Positions 43,607 to 51,932 of a DNA stretch of 64,000 bases are shown here, one piece after another. The notes beneath the pieces are model-generated. The model searched no databases. It was not told the origin of the DNA and saw only the letters and a program-made list of their open reading frames with translations. Source of the DNA: Isachenkonia alkalipeptolytica (GTDB taxonomy: Bacteria; Bacillota; Clostridia; Peptostreptococcales; T1SED10-28); assembly GCF_009910325.1 (NCBI RefSeq), contig NZ_SUMG01000015.1:1-64000 (forward strand), in the 5' to 3' direction. How positions within the stretch are numbered: the stretch's first letter is position 1; the number at the start of each line of letters is the position of its first letter. Both the position numbers and the translations under genes were made by a program.

Positions 43607-45064
43607 TTAATAGGCCTTGGCAAAATAGGTTACAGACTTTCCTTCTTTTCCGCAGAAGGGGCAGTCGCCGCCTAGGTCTTCCTGTTCAAAGGGGATGCAC
43701 CGCATGGTGGCCCCGGTTTCTTTTTTGATCGTCTCTTCACACTGGGGATCTACGCACCAGTTGGCCTTAACAAAACCCTGGGTGGTATCCATAATTTCCT
43801 TTAATTCCTCTAGACTCTTGGCATAGAAAGTATTTTCATCCCGCATTTTTTTAGCCTTTTCAAATAAATTGGTGTTGATTTCCTTTAAGAGTTCCGGAAT
43901 CCGGGCCTCCAGTTCCCCTATGGGTACCGGCGTTTTCTCCAGGGTATCCCGGCGGACAACCATCACTTGTTTATTCTCAATGTCCCGGGGGCCGATTTCG
44001 ATCCGTAGGGGGGCCCCTTTCATTTCCCATTCGTTAAACTTCCAGCCGGGGGAATAGTTTTCCCGATCGTCAAGCTCCACCCGGGCAAGATCCTTCAATT
44101 GTTCAAAGATCTCCGAGGCTTTATCCAGCACGCCTTCTTTATGAGTGGCAATCGGTACAATCGCCACTTGGGTCGGTGCCACCCCCGGAGGGAGAACCAG
44201 TCCCCGGTTATCTCCATGGACCATGATAATGCCTCCGATCAGTCTTGTGGAAATTCCCCAAGAGGTATGATAAGGATAGGCTTGTTTGCCTTCCCGGCTT
44301 AAGTAGCTGATGTCAAAGGCCTTGGTAAAGTGCTGAGCTAAATTATGGGAAGTCCCGGCCTGCAGGGCTTTTCCGTCATGCATTAGGGCTTCCATGGTAT
44401 AGGTGGCGTGGGCTCCGGCGAACTTCTCTTTTTCGCTTTTGATACCTACAATCACCGGCATGGCCAGCAGTTCCTCCGCCGTTTCTTTATAAATATTGAG
44501 CATTTGCAGGGTTTCTTCCTGGGCTTCTTCTTCGGTTTCGTGCAGGGTATGACCTTCCTGCCATAAAAATTCCGAGGTTCTTAGGAAAGGCCGGGTGGAT
44601 TTTTCCCACCGTACCACATTGCACCACTGGTTATATAGGAAAGGAAGATCCCGATAGGAGTTTAGCCACCGGGAATACATTTCGCAGATGATCGTCTCCG
44701 ACGTCGGTCGAATCGCCAGTCGTTCTGCTAATTCTTCATCCCCTCCGTGGGTTACCCAGGCCACTTCCGGAGCAAAACCTTCCACATGCTCCGCTTCCTT
44801 CTTTAATAAGCTTTCGGGAATCAATAAGGGGAAATAACAGTTTTTATGCCCCGTATCTTTGAATCTTTTGTCCACATAGGCCTGCAGATTTTCCCAAATG
44901 GCAAATCCATAGGGCTTAATTGCCATAAAACCTTTTACCGGGGAATAATCCACTAAATCGGTTTTCTTAATAACGTCGGTATACCACTTTGCAAAATCCT
45001 GCTCCATCGGAGTGATTTCTTCTACAAATTCTTTTTTCTTTTTTCCCATTTTTTCACGCTCCAT
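43607..45064 (-). CDS. proS: Prolyl-tRNA synthetase (short, type 3)
   Basis: ProS charges tRNA-Pro. It is the 485-residue form without the editing insertion, close to archaeal/eukaryotic enzymes: KGFMAIKPYGFAIWENLQAY, RPTSETIICEMYSRWLNSYR, RWEKSTRPFLRTSEFLWQEG, and a C-terminal zinc-like region (CVDPQCEE, CPFCGKEG). Both the ATG at 45064 (AGAGGA at 8 nt) and that at 45049 (GGAG at 9 nt) are possible starts. A promoter and a hairpin terminator lie directly upstream. Confidence 0.96.
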   Translation of the reverse strand: MEREKMGKKKKEFVEEITPMEQDFAKWYTDVIKKTDLVDYSPVKGFMAIKPYGFAIWENLQAYVDKRFKDTGHKNCYFPLLIPESLLKKEAEHVEGFAPEVAWVTHGGDEELAERLAIRPTSETIICEMYSRWLNSYRDLPFLYNQWCNVVRWEKSTRPFLRTSEFLWQEGHTLHETEEEAQEETLQMLNIYKETAEELLAMPVIVGIKSEKEKFAGAHATYTMEALMHDGKALQAGTSHNLAQHFTKAFDISYLSREGKQAYPYHTSWGISTRLIGGIIMVHGDNRGLVLPPGVAPTQVAIVPIATHKEGVLDKASEIFEQLKDLARVELDDRENYSPGWKFNEWEMKGAPLRIEIGPRDIENKQVMVVRRDTLEKTPVPIGELEARIPELLKEINTNLFEKAKKMRDENTFYAKSLEELKEIMDTTQGFVKANWCVDPQCEETIKKETGATMRCIPFEQEDLGGDCPFCGKEGKSVTYFAKAY

Positions 45065-45085
45065 TTTTTTATTCCTCTACTGAGT

Positions 45086-45117
45086 AAAAAAACCCATCCC
45101 TAACCTATAGAGATGAG
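45086..45117 (-). terminator. Terminator between promoter and proS
   Basis: Minus strand CTCATCTCTA and TAGGGATGGG form a 10-bp stem (two G-U pairs, 5-nt loop) followed by seven T. It lies downstream of the promoter at 45141-45169 and about 25 bp before proS, so it may act as an attenuator rather than only ending ispF transcripts. Confidence 0.85.
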
Positions 45118-45140
45118 CGCTGTATAATGCATTAAAACTC

Positions 45141-45169
45141 ATTTTATCCCATTAGGCTCTGTCAGTCAA
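45141..45169 (-). promoter_or_regulatory. Promoter upstream of proS
   Basis: Minus strand TTGACT (45164-45169), 17 bp, TAAAAT (45141-45146), starting right after the ispF stop. The transcript would run into the terminator at 45086-45117 about 20-50 nt later. Confidence 0.75.
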
Positions 45170-45177
45170 GTTTCCGG

Positions 45178-45663
45178 TTAAGAGGATGATTGAATATTTT
45201 CGATGCTGGCAATTGCCATGGAGGCAATCCCTTCTTTCCTTCCTTCAAAGCCCAGGCCTTCCGTGGTTGTGGCTTTGATATTGATTTGCCCCTCGGAAAT
45301 GGCCAGGGCCTTTGCAATGCTCCGGACCATCTCCGGAATATAGGGAGCCATTTTCGGCTTTTCCGCGATGAGGGTTCCGTCAATATTATTCACTTGATAA
45401 CCCTCCCGGTTTAATAATTTCCCTACATGAACTAACAGTTCCATGCTGTCGGCCCCTTTATAGGCCGGGTCGGTATCGGGAAAATGTTTTCCGATATCCC
45501 CTAATGCGGCGGCGCCCAGCAGGGCATCCTTTATGGCATGCAATAAAACGTCGGCATCGGAATGCCCCATCAAACCTTTTTCATAGGGAATTGCAATCCC
45601 CCCAAGAATCAAGGGCCGTCCTTGCTGAAATTTATGTACGTCATATCCCATTCCCACTCTCAT
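45178..45663 (-). CDS. ispF: 2-C-methyl-D-erythritol 2,4-cyclodiphosphate synthase
   Basis: IspF is the fifth enzyme of the non-mevalonate (MEP) isoprenoid pathway. The 161 residues start [20 protein letters not shown], with the metal ligands D8, H10 and H42 ([20 protein letters not shown]) and the [11 protein letters not shown] motif. Usual length. It follows ispD. Confidence 0.97.
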   Translation of the reverse strand: MRVGMGYDVHKFQQGRPLILGGIAIPYEKGLMGHSDADVLLHAIKDALLGAAALGDIGKHFPDTDPAYKGADSMELLVHVGKLLNREGYQVNNIDGTLIAEKPKMAPYIPEMVRSIAKALAISEGQINIKATTTEGLGFEGRKEGIASMAIASIENIQSSS

Positions 45664-45737
45664 AGGTTAACCTCCTTTCTTTTCACGGATTCTTATTATT
45701 TTTTAATTATAAAAGATTTCCCCCTAAAACAAAAGCC

Positions 45738-46472
45738 TTACAGAAACAGGGGGTTTATTTTCCTTCTTTTTATGATGCCCTCACCGATTTCCAAATCCTC
45801 CGGTGTGGTGATTTTCATATTCTCATAGTTTCCCCGGACCATTTTCACTTTAATTCCCAGAGCTTCCACCAGCATGGCATCGTCGGTCACCGAAAGGTTT
45901 TCTGCCGCTCTTTTTTTATGGGCTTGGAGGATCACCTCTTTTTTAAAGGTTTGAGGCGTCTGAACAAGCCATAGGTTTTCCCTTTTCGGCGTATCCTTCA
46001 CAAAACCCTCCTCATCGATGACTTTAATGGTGTCCTTAACCGGCATCCCTACAATGGAGCAGCCATGGATCTTTGCGGCTTGAATGCTTTCCTCCAGGAT
46101 CCCGTCGGTTACAAAGGGCCGGGCCCCATCATGGATCACCACCATATCCGAGGCTTCGGATACGGCTTTAATACCGTTATACACCGAATGGTACCGCTCC
46201 TCTCCCCCCTCCACAATGCTTTTGATCTTGGTGAAGTTGAATTTTTCCACAATCCGCTCTCTTGAAAACTCCACTTCCCCCTTTCCCACCACAAGCACGA
46301 TTTCATCGATTTTTGAATAATTTTCAAAATGCCCCAGGGTGTGGGCCAATATAGGGATCCCCATTAAATCGATGTACTGCTTATTATAGGTTCTTTCCAT
46401 TCTTTTTCCCTTTCCCCCGGCCACCACAATTGCGCTGACCCCTTGGCTTTGATTCTCTTCTTTATTTCCCAA
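45738..46472 (-). CDS. ispD: 2-C-methyl-D-erythritol 4-phosphate cytidylyltransferase
   Basis: IspD activates MEP with CTP. Motifs are AIVVAGGKGKRM (about 14), VIHDGARPFVT (about 115) and LWLVQTPQTF. I chose the TTG at 46472 because it has AGGAGG at 8 nt; the GTG three codons earlier overlaps that site. It is the first of the ispD-ispF pair, 74 bp before ispF. Confidence 0.94.
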   Translation of the reverse strand: MGNKEENQSQGVSAIVVAGGKGKRMERTYNKQYIDLMGIPILAHTLGHFENYSKIDEIVLVVGKGEVEFSRERIVEKFNFTKIKSIVEGGEERYHSVYNGIKAVSEASDMVVIHDGARPFVTDGILEESIQAAKIHGCSIVGMPVKDTIKVIDEEGFVKDTPKRENLWLVQTPQTFKKEVILQAHKKRAAENLSVTDDAMLVEALGIKVKMVRGNYENMKITTPEDLEIGEGIIKRRKINPLFL

Positions 46473-46510
46473 GGTTTCCACCTCCTGTTTCCGTCGATTG
46501 ATGATTCGGG

Positions 46511-46543
46511 AAAAGGGGAGCCTTATTTGCTAAAGCCCCCCTT
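46511..46543 (-). terminator. Possible terminator between yacL and ispD
   Basis: Minus strand AAAGGGG...GCTT pairs with AAGGC...CCCCTTT with a small internal bulge, followed by TTTTCCC. The T tract is short, so termination is uncertain. Confidence 0.35.
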
Positions 46544-46555
46544 TGTAAGCTATGC

Positions 46556-47683
46556 TTATGCGGATTTTCCTTCCATTTTCTTCGGTTTGGCAAAAATCAT
46601 TCTTCCCGCTGCGGTTTGCAGTACACTGGTGACTAAGACCTCTATGGTGTTTCCGATGTGTTTTCGGCCGCTTTCCACTACGATCATGGTTCCATCGTCT
46701 AGATAAGCCAGTCCCTGACCGGATTCCTTACCGTCTTTAATCACTTCCACTTCCATTTCTTCCCCGGGAAGCACCACGGGTTTTACCGCATTTGCCAGCT
46801 CATTAATGTTAAGTACGGGAACGCCTTGAAACTCCGCGACTTTGTTCAGGTTGTAGTCATTGGTGATGACTTTGCCTCCCAGTTGTTGGGCCAGTTTTAA
46901 CAGTTTAACATCCACCTCTAAATTTTCTTCATAGGCCTGTTCAAAGCCATGGTCTAGAATATTCACTTCAATATCCAGTTCTTTTTGGATGATGTTTAAC
47001 ACATCCAACCCCCGTCTTCCCCGGTTTCGTTTTAAGGCTGCTGAGGAGTCCGCCACATGGCGCAGTTCCTCCAGCACAAACTCGGGAATAATCAGGGGCC
47101 CTTCTAAAAACTCGGTTTTACAAATGTCTGCAATCCGTCCGTCAATAATTACACTGGTATCTAAAATTTTGGGACAGGGCCGGGAACTGTCATTCTTAAT
47201 TTTTTCAATCTCTTTTTCACAATCCTTCTCCGTGCCGAAGCCCGGAAAGGTATTCAACAATGAAATATCCTGACCTCGTTTGGTGGCCAGGCTTACGCCG
47301 AGATATCCTAAAAAGATCGCCACTAGTATTGATAGAATCGTACCGATAAATGGAAAGGGGATATTTCCCAACAATCTGCTGATGATATACGCCAGGATAA
47401 GTCCGATTAAAAGCCCGATGGATCCGAAAATAATGTCCGAGGTGGGGACCTTTGAGAGTTCCTGTTCTATCCAATTTGCCACACCTCTGCCGAATTTAAT
47501 GATTAATGGAGAAACTAAGAAAAATATAAGTCCGCCGAACAATAATGACACAGAGTAGCCCAGAACCATATACCAAAAATTATTTGCGATACCCTCATAA
47601 AACTGTGCGCCATTATGAAAAAGCAATGCTCCGGATACTCCCCCCAGCAAGGCAAAAATCCACCTTACAATTTTGTTAACCAT
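46556..47683 (-). CDS. yacL: Membrane-anchored PIN/TRAM domain protein (YacL)
   Basis: This is a 375-residue protein with four predicted membrane helices in the first 145 residues, a PIN nuclease-type domain (about 170-290: ILDTSVIIDGRIADICKT, VITNDYNLNKVAEFQG with the conserved acidic residues) and a C-terminal TRAM RNA-binding domain (GEEMEVEVIKDGKESGQGLA). The family (YacL) is widely conserved next to carD/disA and ispD; its RNA target is not known to me. Confidence 0.92.
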   Translation of the reverse strand: MVNKIVRWIFALLGGVSGALLFHNGAQFYEGIANNFWYMVLGYSVSLLFGGLIFFLVSPLIIKFGRGVANWIEQELSKVPTSDIIFGSIGLLIGLILAYIISRLLGNIPFPFIGTILSILVAIFLGYLGVSLATKRGQDISLLNTFPGFGTEKDCEKEIEKIKNDSSRPCPKILDTSVIIDGRIADICKTEFLEGPLIIPEFVLEELRHVADSSAALKRNRGRRGLDVLNIIQKELDIEVNILDHGFEQAYEENLEVDVKLLKLAQQLGGKVITNDYNLNKVAEFQGVPVLNINELANAVKPVVLPGEEMEVEVIKDGKESGQGLAYLDDGTMIVVESGRKHIGNTIEVLVTSVLQTAAGRMIFAKPKKMEGKSA

Positions 47684-47812
47684 TCCTTCACCTCCTGTTT
47701 TTTGTAGTTTTTATGTTAAATTTTTAATGTAGGCCCATTGCCGTTGCAACCCTTTTTATACCCTTTACCCCTAGCTTTAAACGGAAAAATCAGCTGTTCC
47801 AAAGGCCATTTT

Positions 47813-47860
47813 ACCCAATCAGAACTTCACTCAATCAGAACTTCACTCAATCAGAACTTC
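47813..47860. repeat. Three tandem 16-bp copies at the carD 3' end
   Basis: Three direct, contiguous 16-bp units (47813-47828, 47829-47844, 47845-47860). Two are identical; the outer one has a single change. On the carD strand each reads GAAGTTCTGATTGAGT or GAAGTTCTGATTGGGT. The first copy encodes the last carD codons; the other two lie across and after the stop codon. Confidence 0.9.
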
Positions 47861-48319
47861 TATTTCTGTTAATAAGTCCTCCTTGCTTCTTCCCGTGGCT
47901 AAAATCAGTTCACTTAACAGAACTTGTTTAGCATTTTGCATGATTTTTCGTTCCCCGGTGGACAGGGCTTTCTCCCGGTCTTTCAGGGTTAAGTTCCTCA
48001 CCACTTCCGCCACTTCGAAAACATCCCCGGTCTTTATTCGATCCATATTCGCCCGGTATCTTTTATTCCAGTTTGCAGACATTTCTGTGATTTGAGCGGA
48101 TAAAACCGCAAAAACCAACTCCACTTCCCGTTGATTAATGATTTCACGAATTCCGATCTGATCCATGCCATCCAGGGGAATCATGACCTTCATATCATCC
48201 AGAGGCATTTTCATAATATAGTATCGTCTTAACTCTCCCAGGATTTCCTTTTCTTCAATCGCTTCAATAACCCCTGCTCCATGAACAGGATAAACCACTT
48301 TATCACCAATAGTATACAT
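47843..48319 (-). CDS. carD: CarD-family transcription regulator
   Basis: CarD-type proteins bind RNA polymerase beta and stabilise open complexes. The 158 residues start MYTIGDKVVYPVHGAGVIEA (the CarD RNA polymerase-interacting Tudor-like domain) and continue with a helical C-terminal domain. Two strong tandem promoters lie upstream. The last codons (GAA GTT CTG ATT GAG) are part of a tandem 16-bp repeat. Confidence 0.95.
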   Translation of the reverse strand: MYTIGDKVVYPVHGAGVIEAIEEKEILGELRRYYIMKMPLDDMKVMIPLDGMDQIGIREIINQREVELVFAVLSAQITEMSANWNKRYRANMDRIKTGDVFEVAEVVRNLTLKDREKALSTGERKIMQNAKQVLLSELILATGRSKEDLLTEIEVLIE

Positions 48320-48356
48320 ATAATTTCCTCCAGATTCTCTATTTGCTCTCCTTTAA

Positions 48357-48385
48357 ATTATACCCCATACCACTTAATCAGTCAA
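48357..48385 (-). promoter_or_regulatory. carD proximal promoter P2
   Basis: Minus strand TTGACT (48380-48385), 17 bp, TATAAT (48357-48362). Confidence 0.82.
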
Positions 48386-48396
48386 ACAAACCACAT

Positions 48397-48425
48397 ATTT
48401 TATCATAGGCTTTTTTTTCTGTCAA
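48397..48425 (-). promoter_or_regulatory. carD distal promoter P1
   Basis: Minus strand TTGACA (48420-48425), 17 bp, TAAAAT (48397-48402), 40 bp upstream of P2. Confidence 0.82.
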
Positions 48426-48492
48426 TATTCCTTTCAAAGATGCACTTTTGCCCTATCCTTCAGGAATCCCTCTAAATAATCCCCTATTTCCA

Positions 48493-48522
48493 TTGACAAC
48501 CGGTTCTTTGAAAAAGTATAAT
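48493..48522 (+). promoter_or_regulatory. Promoter of the cysteine-rich gene
   Basis: Plus strand TTGACA (48493-48498), 18 bp, TATAAT (48517-48522): both hexamers are perfect consensus. It is divergent from the carD promoters. Confidence 0.85.
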
Positions 48523-48562
48523 ATAGCTAAAGATTACTAAACAAATCCGAGGGGTTGAAATT

Positions 48563-48961
48563 ATGGACAAAAATTTTTCGTTAGGTGAATTCCAAGCCTT
48601 AGTGGATGAAGTCTTAATTCGCCATAAAAGCATTCTTGATATTTTAAGCAAAGTCCAGGAAAGCAGCGCAAGGGTAAACCGTGCAGTGGCCAAGGCCAGT
48701 ACCAGTTGCGGTTGTATAAAAATCTGTGCGGAAAAACCGGAAGTTCCCGATGACATCACTTTTTCAAAACTCAAATCCCACATGTCGGACCACGTCGAGG
48801 GAGAACTTTGCACCACCTGTGAAGAGAAGATCAAACAGGAAATTTCAACGAATTTATTCTATCTCTTTGCCCTATGCAACACCTTCGATTTTGACACGGA
48901 AAAAATGACGGAGGATTATTACAAACAACTGAAACTTCTCGGAAAGTACGGACTGCTGTAA
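48563..48961 (+). CDS. Conserved protein of unknown function (DUF1573-like annotation)
   Basis: The protein has 132 residues and is soluble. It has an acidic, helical N-terminus (DEVLIRHKSILDILSKVQES) and cysteines in CGCIKIC (about 53-59) and CTTCEE (about 90-95) that could bind metal. I recall homologues next to disA and carD in Clostridia annotated with a DUF1573 label, but cannot confirm this here. It is transcribed toward radA, against its neighbours, from a consensus promoter and ends at a strong terminator. No function is assigned. Confidence 0.75.
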   Translation: MDKNFSLGEFQALVDEVLIRHKSILDILSKVQESSARVNRAVAKASTSCGCIKICAEKPEVPDDITFSKLKSHMSDHVEGELCTTCEEKIKQEISTNLFYLFALCNTFDFDTEKMTEDYYKQLKLLGKYGLL

Positions 48962-49017
48962 AACAGGGACCGCTATGAAAGCGGAACCGCTGTAAAAAAT
49001 CCGGGAGGCGCTCCCGT

Positions 49018-49059
49018 AAACCAAGCCGGAGGATTCTTCCTCCGGCTTGGTTTTTTTTT
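49018..49059. terminator. Strong bidirectional terminator
   Basis: A 16-bp perfect stem (49018-49033 with 49038-49053, loop TTCT) ends on the plus strand in a run of T (49051-49059). It ends the unknown gene and, with a weaker T tract on the other strand, radA. A small CGGGAG/CTCCCG hairpin lies just ahead (49002-49016). Confidence 0.92.
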
Positions 49060-49144
49060 GCCTCTTATTTGTCTTTTTGTTTTTTATCTTTTCTTGTTTT
49101 TATGCCTCCTGTGTTTCTTTAGGATGCTTCAGCAAATGGATGAA

Positions 49145-50509
49145 TCAACGAATAATATCCTGCACCGCCTGCCGCAAGGTATCCACTCCCAGAAGGTTTT
49201 TCGAGCCCATATTCAGTTTCTTTTTGTTGCGGTTGGAAATCATCACCGACTCAAAACCCATTTTCATCCCTTCCTTAATCATCTTCTCTGCATTAGCCAC
49301 CGGTCGGATTTCTCCGGTTAGGCTGAGCTCTCCGATGGCCATGACTTTTCTTGAGGGCAGCTCCAGACCTTTCACGCTACTGTAAATACTCAGGGCCACC
49401 CCTAAATCATAGGAGGTCCCTTCGAGCTTCAGCCCCCCTACCACATTCACATAAACATCGTAATTCCCCAGGGGGATATTCAGTTTCTTTTCCAAAACCG
49501 CGATAATTAAATTCAGCCGATTATGATCAATGCCTACGGCGGTTCGCCGGGCGAAGCCGATGTTGTTTTCCGTCACCAGGGCTTGAATTTCCACAAGTAA
49601 GGGCCGGGTCCCCTCCACAGTGGACACCACAATCGCCCCTTCATTTTTTTCATTCAGGGTTTCCAGAAAAAGCTCTGAAGGGTTGAAGATTTCAATCAGC
49701 CCTTCCTCTCGCATTTCGAAAACCCCGATTTCACTGGTGGTTCCGAAGCGGTTTTTCAGCGCCCGAAGGATTCGAAATTCCATGGTTCGTTCCCCTTCAA
49801 AGTGAAGCACCGCATCCACCATATGCTCTAGGACCCGGGGCCCCGCCAGCTCCCCCTGTTTTGTTACATGAGCCACAATAAAGATGGGAATGTTGGTGGT
49901 CTTTGCAATGCGCATCAGGTTATTAACGCACTCCTTCACCTGGGATACGCTGCCGGGGGCCGAAGTTAAATCCTCCCGGTAGAGGGTTTGAATGGAGTCC
50001 ACTATCAAAAATTTCGGTTCGTAGGTGCTCACGTATTCCTCCACCACCCCGATATTGGTCTCCGATACGATCAGTAAATCCTCTTCCATGGCTCCTAAAC
50101 GTTCCGCCCGCATTTTGATCTGCTCCTCGGATTCCTCACCGGATACATAGAGGACTTTTCCATAGGCCTTTGCCATATTGCTGCTACACTGAAGAATCAA
50201 TGTGGATTTTCCGATCCCCGGTTCCCCGGAGATCAGACACAGGGAGCCCTTCACTATTCCTCCTCCAAGCACCCGGTTAAGCTCTTCTATTTTTGTGTCG
50301 TAGCGGGAATACTCCCCGGAGGTGATTTTTGTAATGCTTTGGGGTTTCTTACTGGGCCCCGTGGTAGCGGACCGCTTGGTTTCCTTCTTCGAGGCCACCC
50401 GTTCTTCCTCGAAGGTGTTCCACTGTTGACAGCCGGGGCACCGGCCCATCCACTTAGGACTTTCGTAACCGCACTCGGTACAACAGAATTTCGTTTTCGC
50501 TTTTGCCAT
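49145..50509 (-). CDS. radA: DNA repair protein RadA
   Basis: RadA (Sms) processes branched DNA in recombination. The 454 residues have an N-terminal zinc motif (CTECGYESPKWMGRCPGC, about 9-28), Walker A GEPGIGKST (about 96), the RadA KNRFG motif (LKNRFGTTSEIGVF) and a C-terminal Lon-like domain. The ATG at 50509 has AGGAG at 7 nt; the longer frame upstream runs into the clpC remnant. In most Firmicutes clpC precedes and disA follows radA; here disA is absent. Confidence 0.96.
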   Translation of the reverse strand: MAKAKTKFCCTECGYESPKWMGRCPGCQQWNTFEEERVASKKETKRSATTGPSKKPQSITKITSGEYSRYDTKIEELNRVLGGGIVKGSLCLISGEPGIGKSTLILQCSSNMAKAYGKVLYVSGEESEEQIKMRAERLGAMEEDLLIVSETNIGVVEEYVSTYEPKFLIVDSIQTLYREDLTSAPGSVSQVKECVNNLMRIAKTTNIPIFIVAHVTKQGELAGPRVLEHMVDAVLHFEGERTMEFRILRALKNRFGTTSEIGVFEMREEGLIEIFNPSELFLETLNEKNEGAIVVSTVEGTRPLLVEIQALVTENNIGFARRTAVGIDHNRLNLIIAVLEKKLNIPLGNYDVYVNVVGGLKLEGTSYDLGVALSIYSSVKGLELPSRKVMAIGELSLTGEIRPVANAEKMIKEGMKMGFESVMISNRNKKKLNMGSKNLLGVDTLRQAVQDIIR

Positions 50510-50519
50510 ATAATCGCTC

Positions 50520-50633
50520 CTATGTCTGTTTCTTTTGTTCCAGTACCAATTCACCCTCTACTTCCTTCAGGATGAAATGATTCCCGGCTTGCACCTCATT
50601 TTCCAGCACCTTCTCGGATATTTTATAATGGAT
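50520..50633 (-). pseudogene. clpC: Remnant of the clpC 3' end
   Basis: An open stretch of about 38 codons reads IHYKISEKVLENEVQAGNHF and ends VLEQKKQT-stop, resembling the C-terminal end of ClpC (the SE-x-L-x-x-G-D type tail). Its TAG overlaps the radA ribosome-binding site (TAGGAGCG), as expected for a former clpC-radA coupling. The rest of clpC, with ctsR-mcsA-mcsB, is not in the window, and an IscB element begins within 10 bp. The identity rests on a short, variable region, so it is only moderately sure. Confidence 0.5.
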
Positions 50634-50651
50634 TCAAGAATACTCGTGACT

Positions 50652-51932
50652 TTAGTCGTGAGATGAATTGAATCGGTCTTGAATTGGTTTTGAATCAATC
50701 ATTGCATTACTTCTTGCAGTAATTCTCTTGCAGTTTTTTAACTTTGGAGTCTTATAACCCTTTGGTGCTGTACTAAAATCTATCTTTGTTGCGTGAATGT
50801 CCATTAAAATAGCATAACCGGAAGTCATTCTTCCTTTAATAAAATACGTTTTTCCTAAGTAAGATACTTTGTCAAATTTTCTAAAACCTTGGATCTTACC
50901 TGTAGGAATTGATTGTTGGCTTCGAATCCCTTTGGTTTGCTGATAATCGCCACTGCTTACTTGTTTTTTTAACAATACCTTTTCTATACTGACTTCAACG
51001 TTCTTCCCTTGACTGGCAATAACGACAGCATCCATATAGTGTTCTTTTGGTAATCCTAACAACTGTCTGTGCTCTTTGGTTATAAATCCAAAAGTTTCCC
51101 TTGCCTCCGGAATTCTTTTTAATAATTGCATTCTCATACTGTTCATTTGTGTAGCATGTTTTAGATCGCCTTTCTGTTTTCCGGATAACATTATTTGTAT
51201 AAGGTGTAAATGAACCTTGTCATGACAGCTTTTACATAAGGTAAGTAAATTTTCCGGTTCATCAGCGCCACCGTTTTTTCTAAATACAATATGATGCACT
51301 TCTAATCGTTGATTCCTAGACTTACCACTACAGTATTGACAGGTATGGTTATCTCTATGCAAAACATAGGCCTTGGCATTGGCATAACCATAGTTCACTC
51401 CGCGTTGGTATAATAACTTATTCTTTAATACCTCCGGGTTTTTCAGCGCATGAGAATCAAAGTTGGCGGTTTCTAACACCATGTTACTAATCGGTAATAT
51501 GGACTGAACAAAATGAATTTCTTTCATATGCGCATGAAACTTACTGGTCATGGTTGGGGAAAAACGGTGTTTTTTAATGCTGTTTTTCCGATTCCTCCAA
51601 CGGGGCTTACGGTATCTCGTTTTTCTGCTGCGTCGGGTTCGTCAATACTTGCCCCGTCTTGTCAGTTTTTCCGAAATATCATTTCGAAGTGTTATTTCTG
51701 ATACATAGACCACTTTGGATTTTTCAGTAACGGCAGCGACACCCACCTTAGAACTACCGGTATCCATACCAAGGGTAATGTCTTGAATATAAGAGCTTGT
51801 GTTGTATAACAATTGGATGGTAAAGGGTGTTTTTGACTTGACTTTTGCTTTGCCTTGTTTTAGTAACAACCGGGCGATTACATTATGGCAAGGCATAAGC
51901 GGTTGTTTTTCTTGATTAATAACATAAACCAT
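50652..51932 (-). pseudogene. iscB: IscB RNA-guided nuclease, one in-frame TGA
   Basis: The frame runs 426 codons from the ATG at 51932 to TAA at 50652, with one TGA at codon 97 (51642-51644). Codons read ...RRGKY, TGA, RTRRSRKTRYRKPRW..., in an arginine-rich bridge-helix-like stretch; CGA to TGA is the simplest origin. Both sides are in the same frame, so nothing else is broken. Domains: PLMP (11-14), RuvC-I D57 (GMDTGSS), RuvC-II E154 (VLETANFD), HNH with CQYC (198-201), HH (213-214) and CKSC (233-236), RuvC-III D301 (HYMDAVVIAS). Size and order fit IscB, the ancestor-type relative of Cas9. An internal ATG at 51551 could restart translation but would lack PLMP and RuvC-I. Confidence 0.88.

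Noticed and set aside
45065-45177. T-box leader before proS
   Set aside because: The gap is only about 110 bp, and no T-box sequence or specifier stem is present; only a promoter and a simple terminator are seen.
49018-49059. Palindrome as an insertion or attachment site
   Set aside because: Stem, loop and T run are those of an ordinary intrinsic terminator between convergent genes.
51642-51644. TGA in iscB as a selenocysteine codon
   Set aside because: Homologous positions are basic, not cysteine, and I see no clear SECIS-like stem directly after the TGA; a nonsense mutation explains it more simply.
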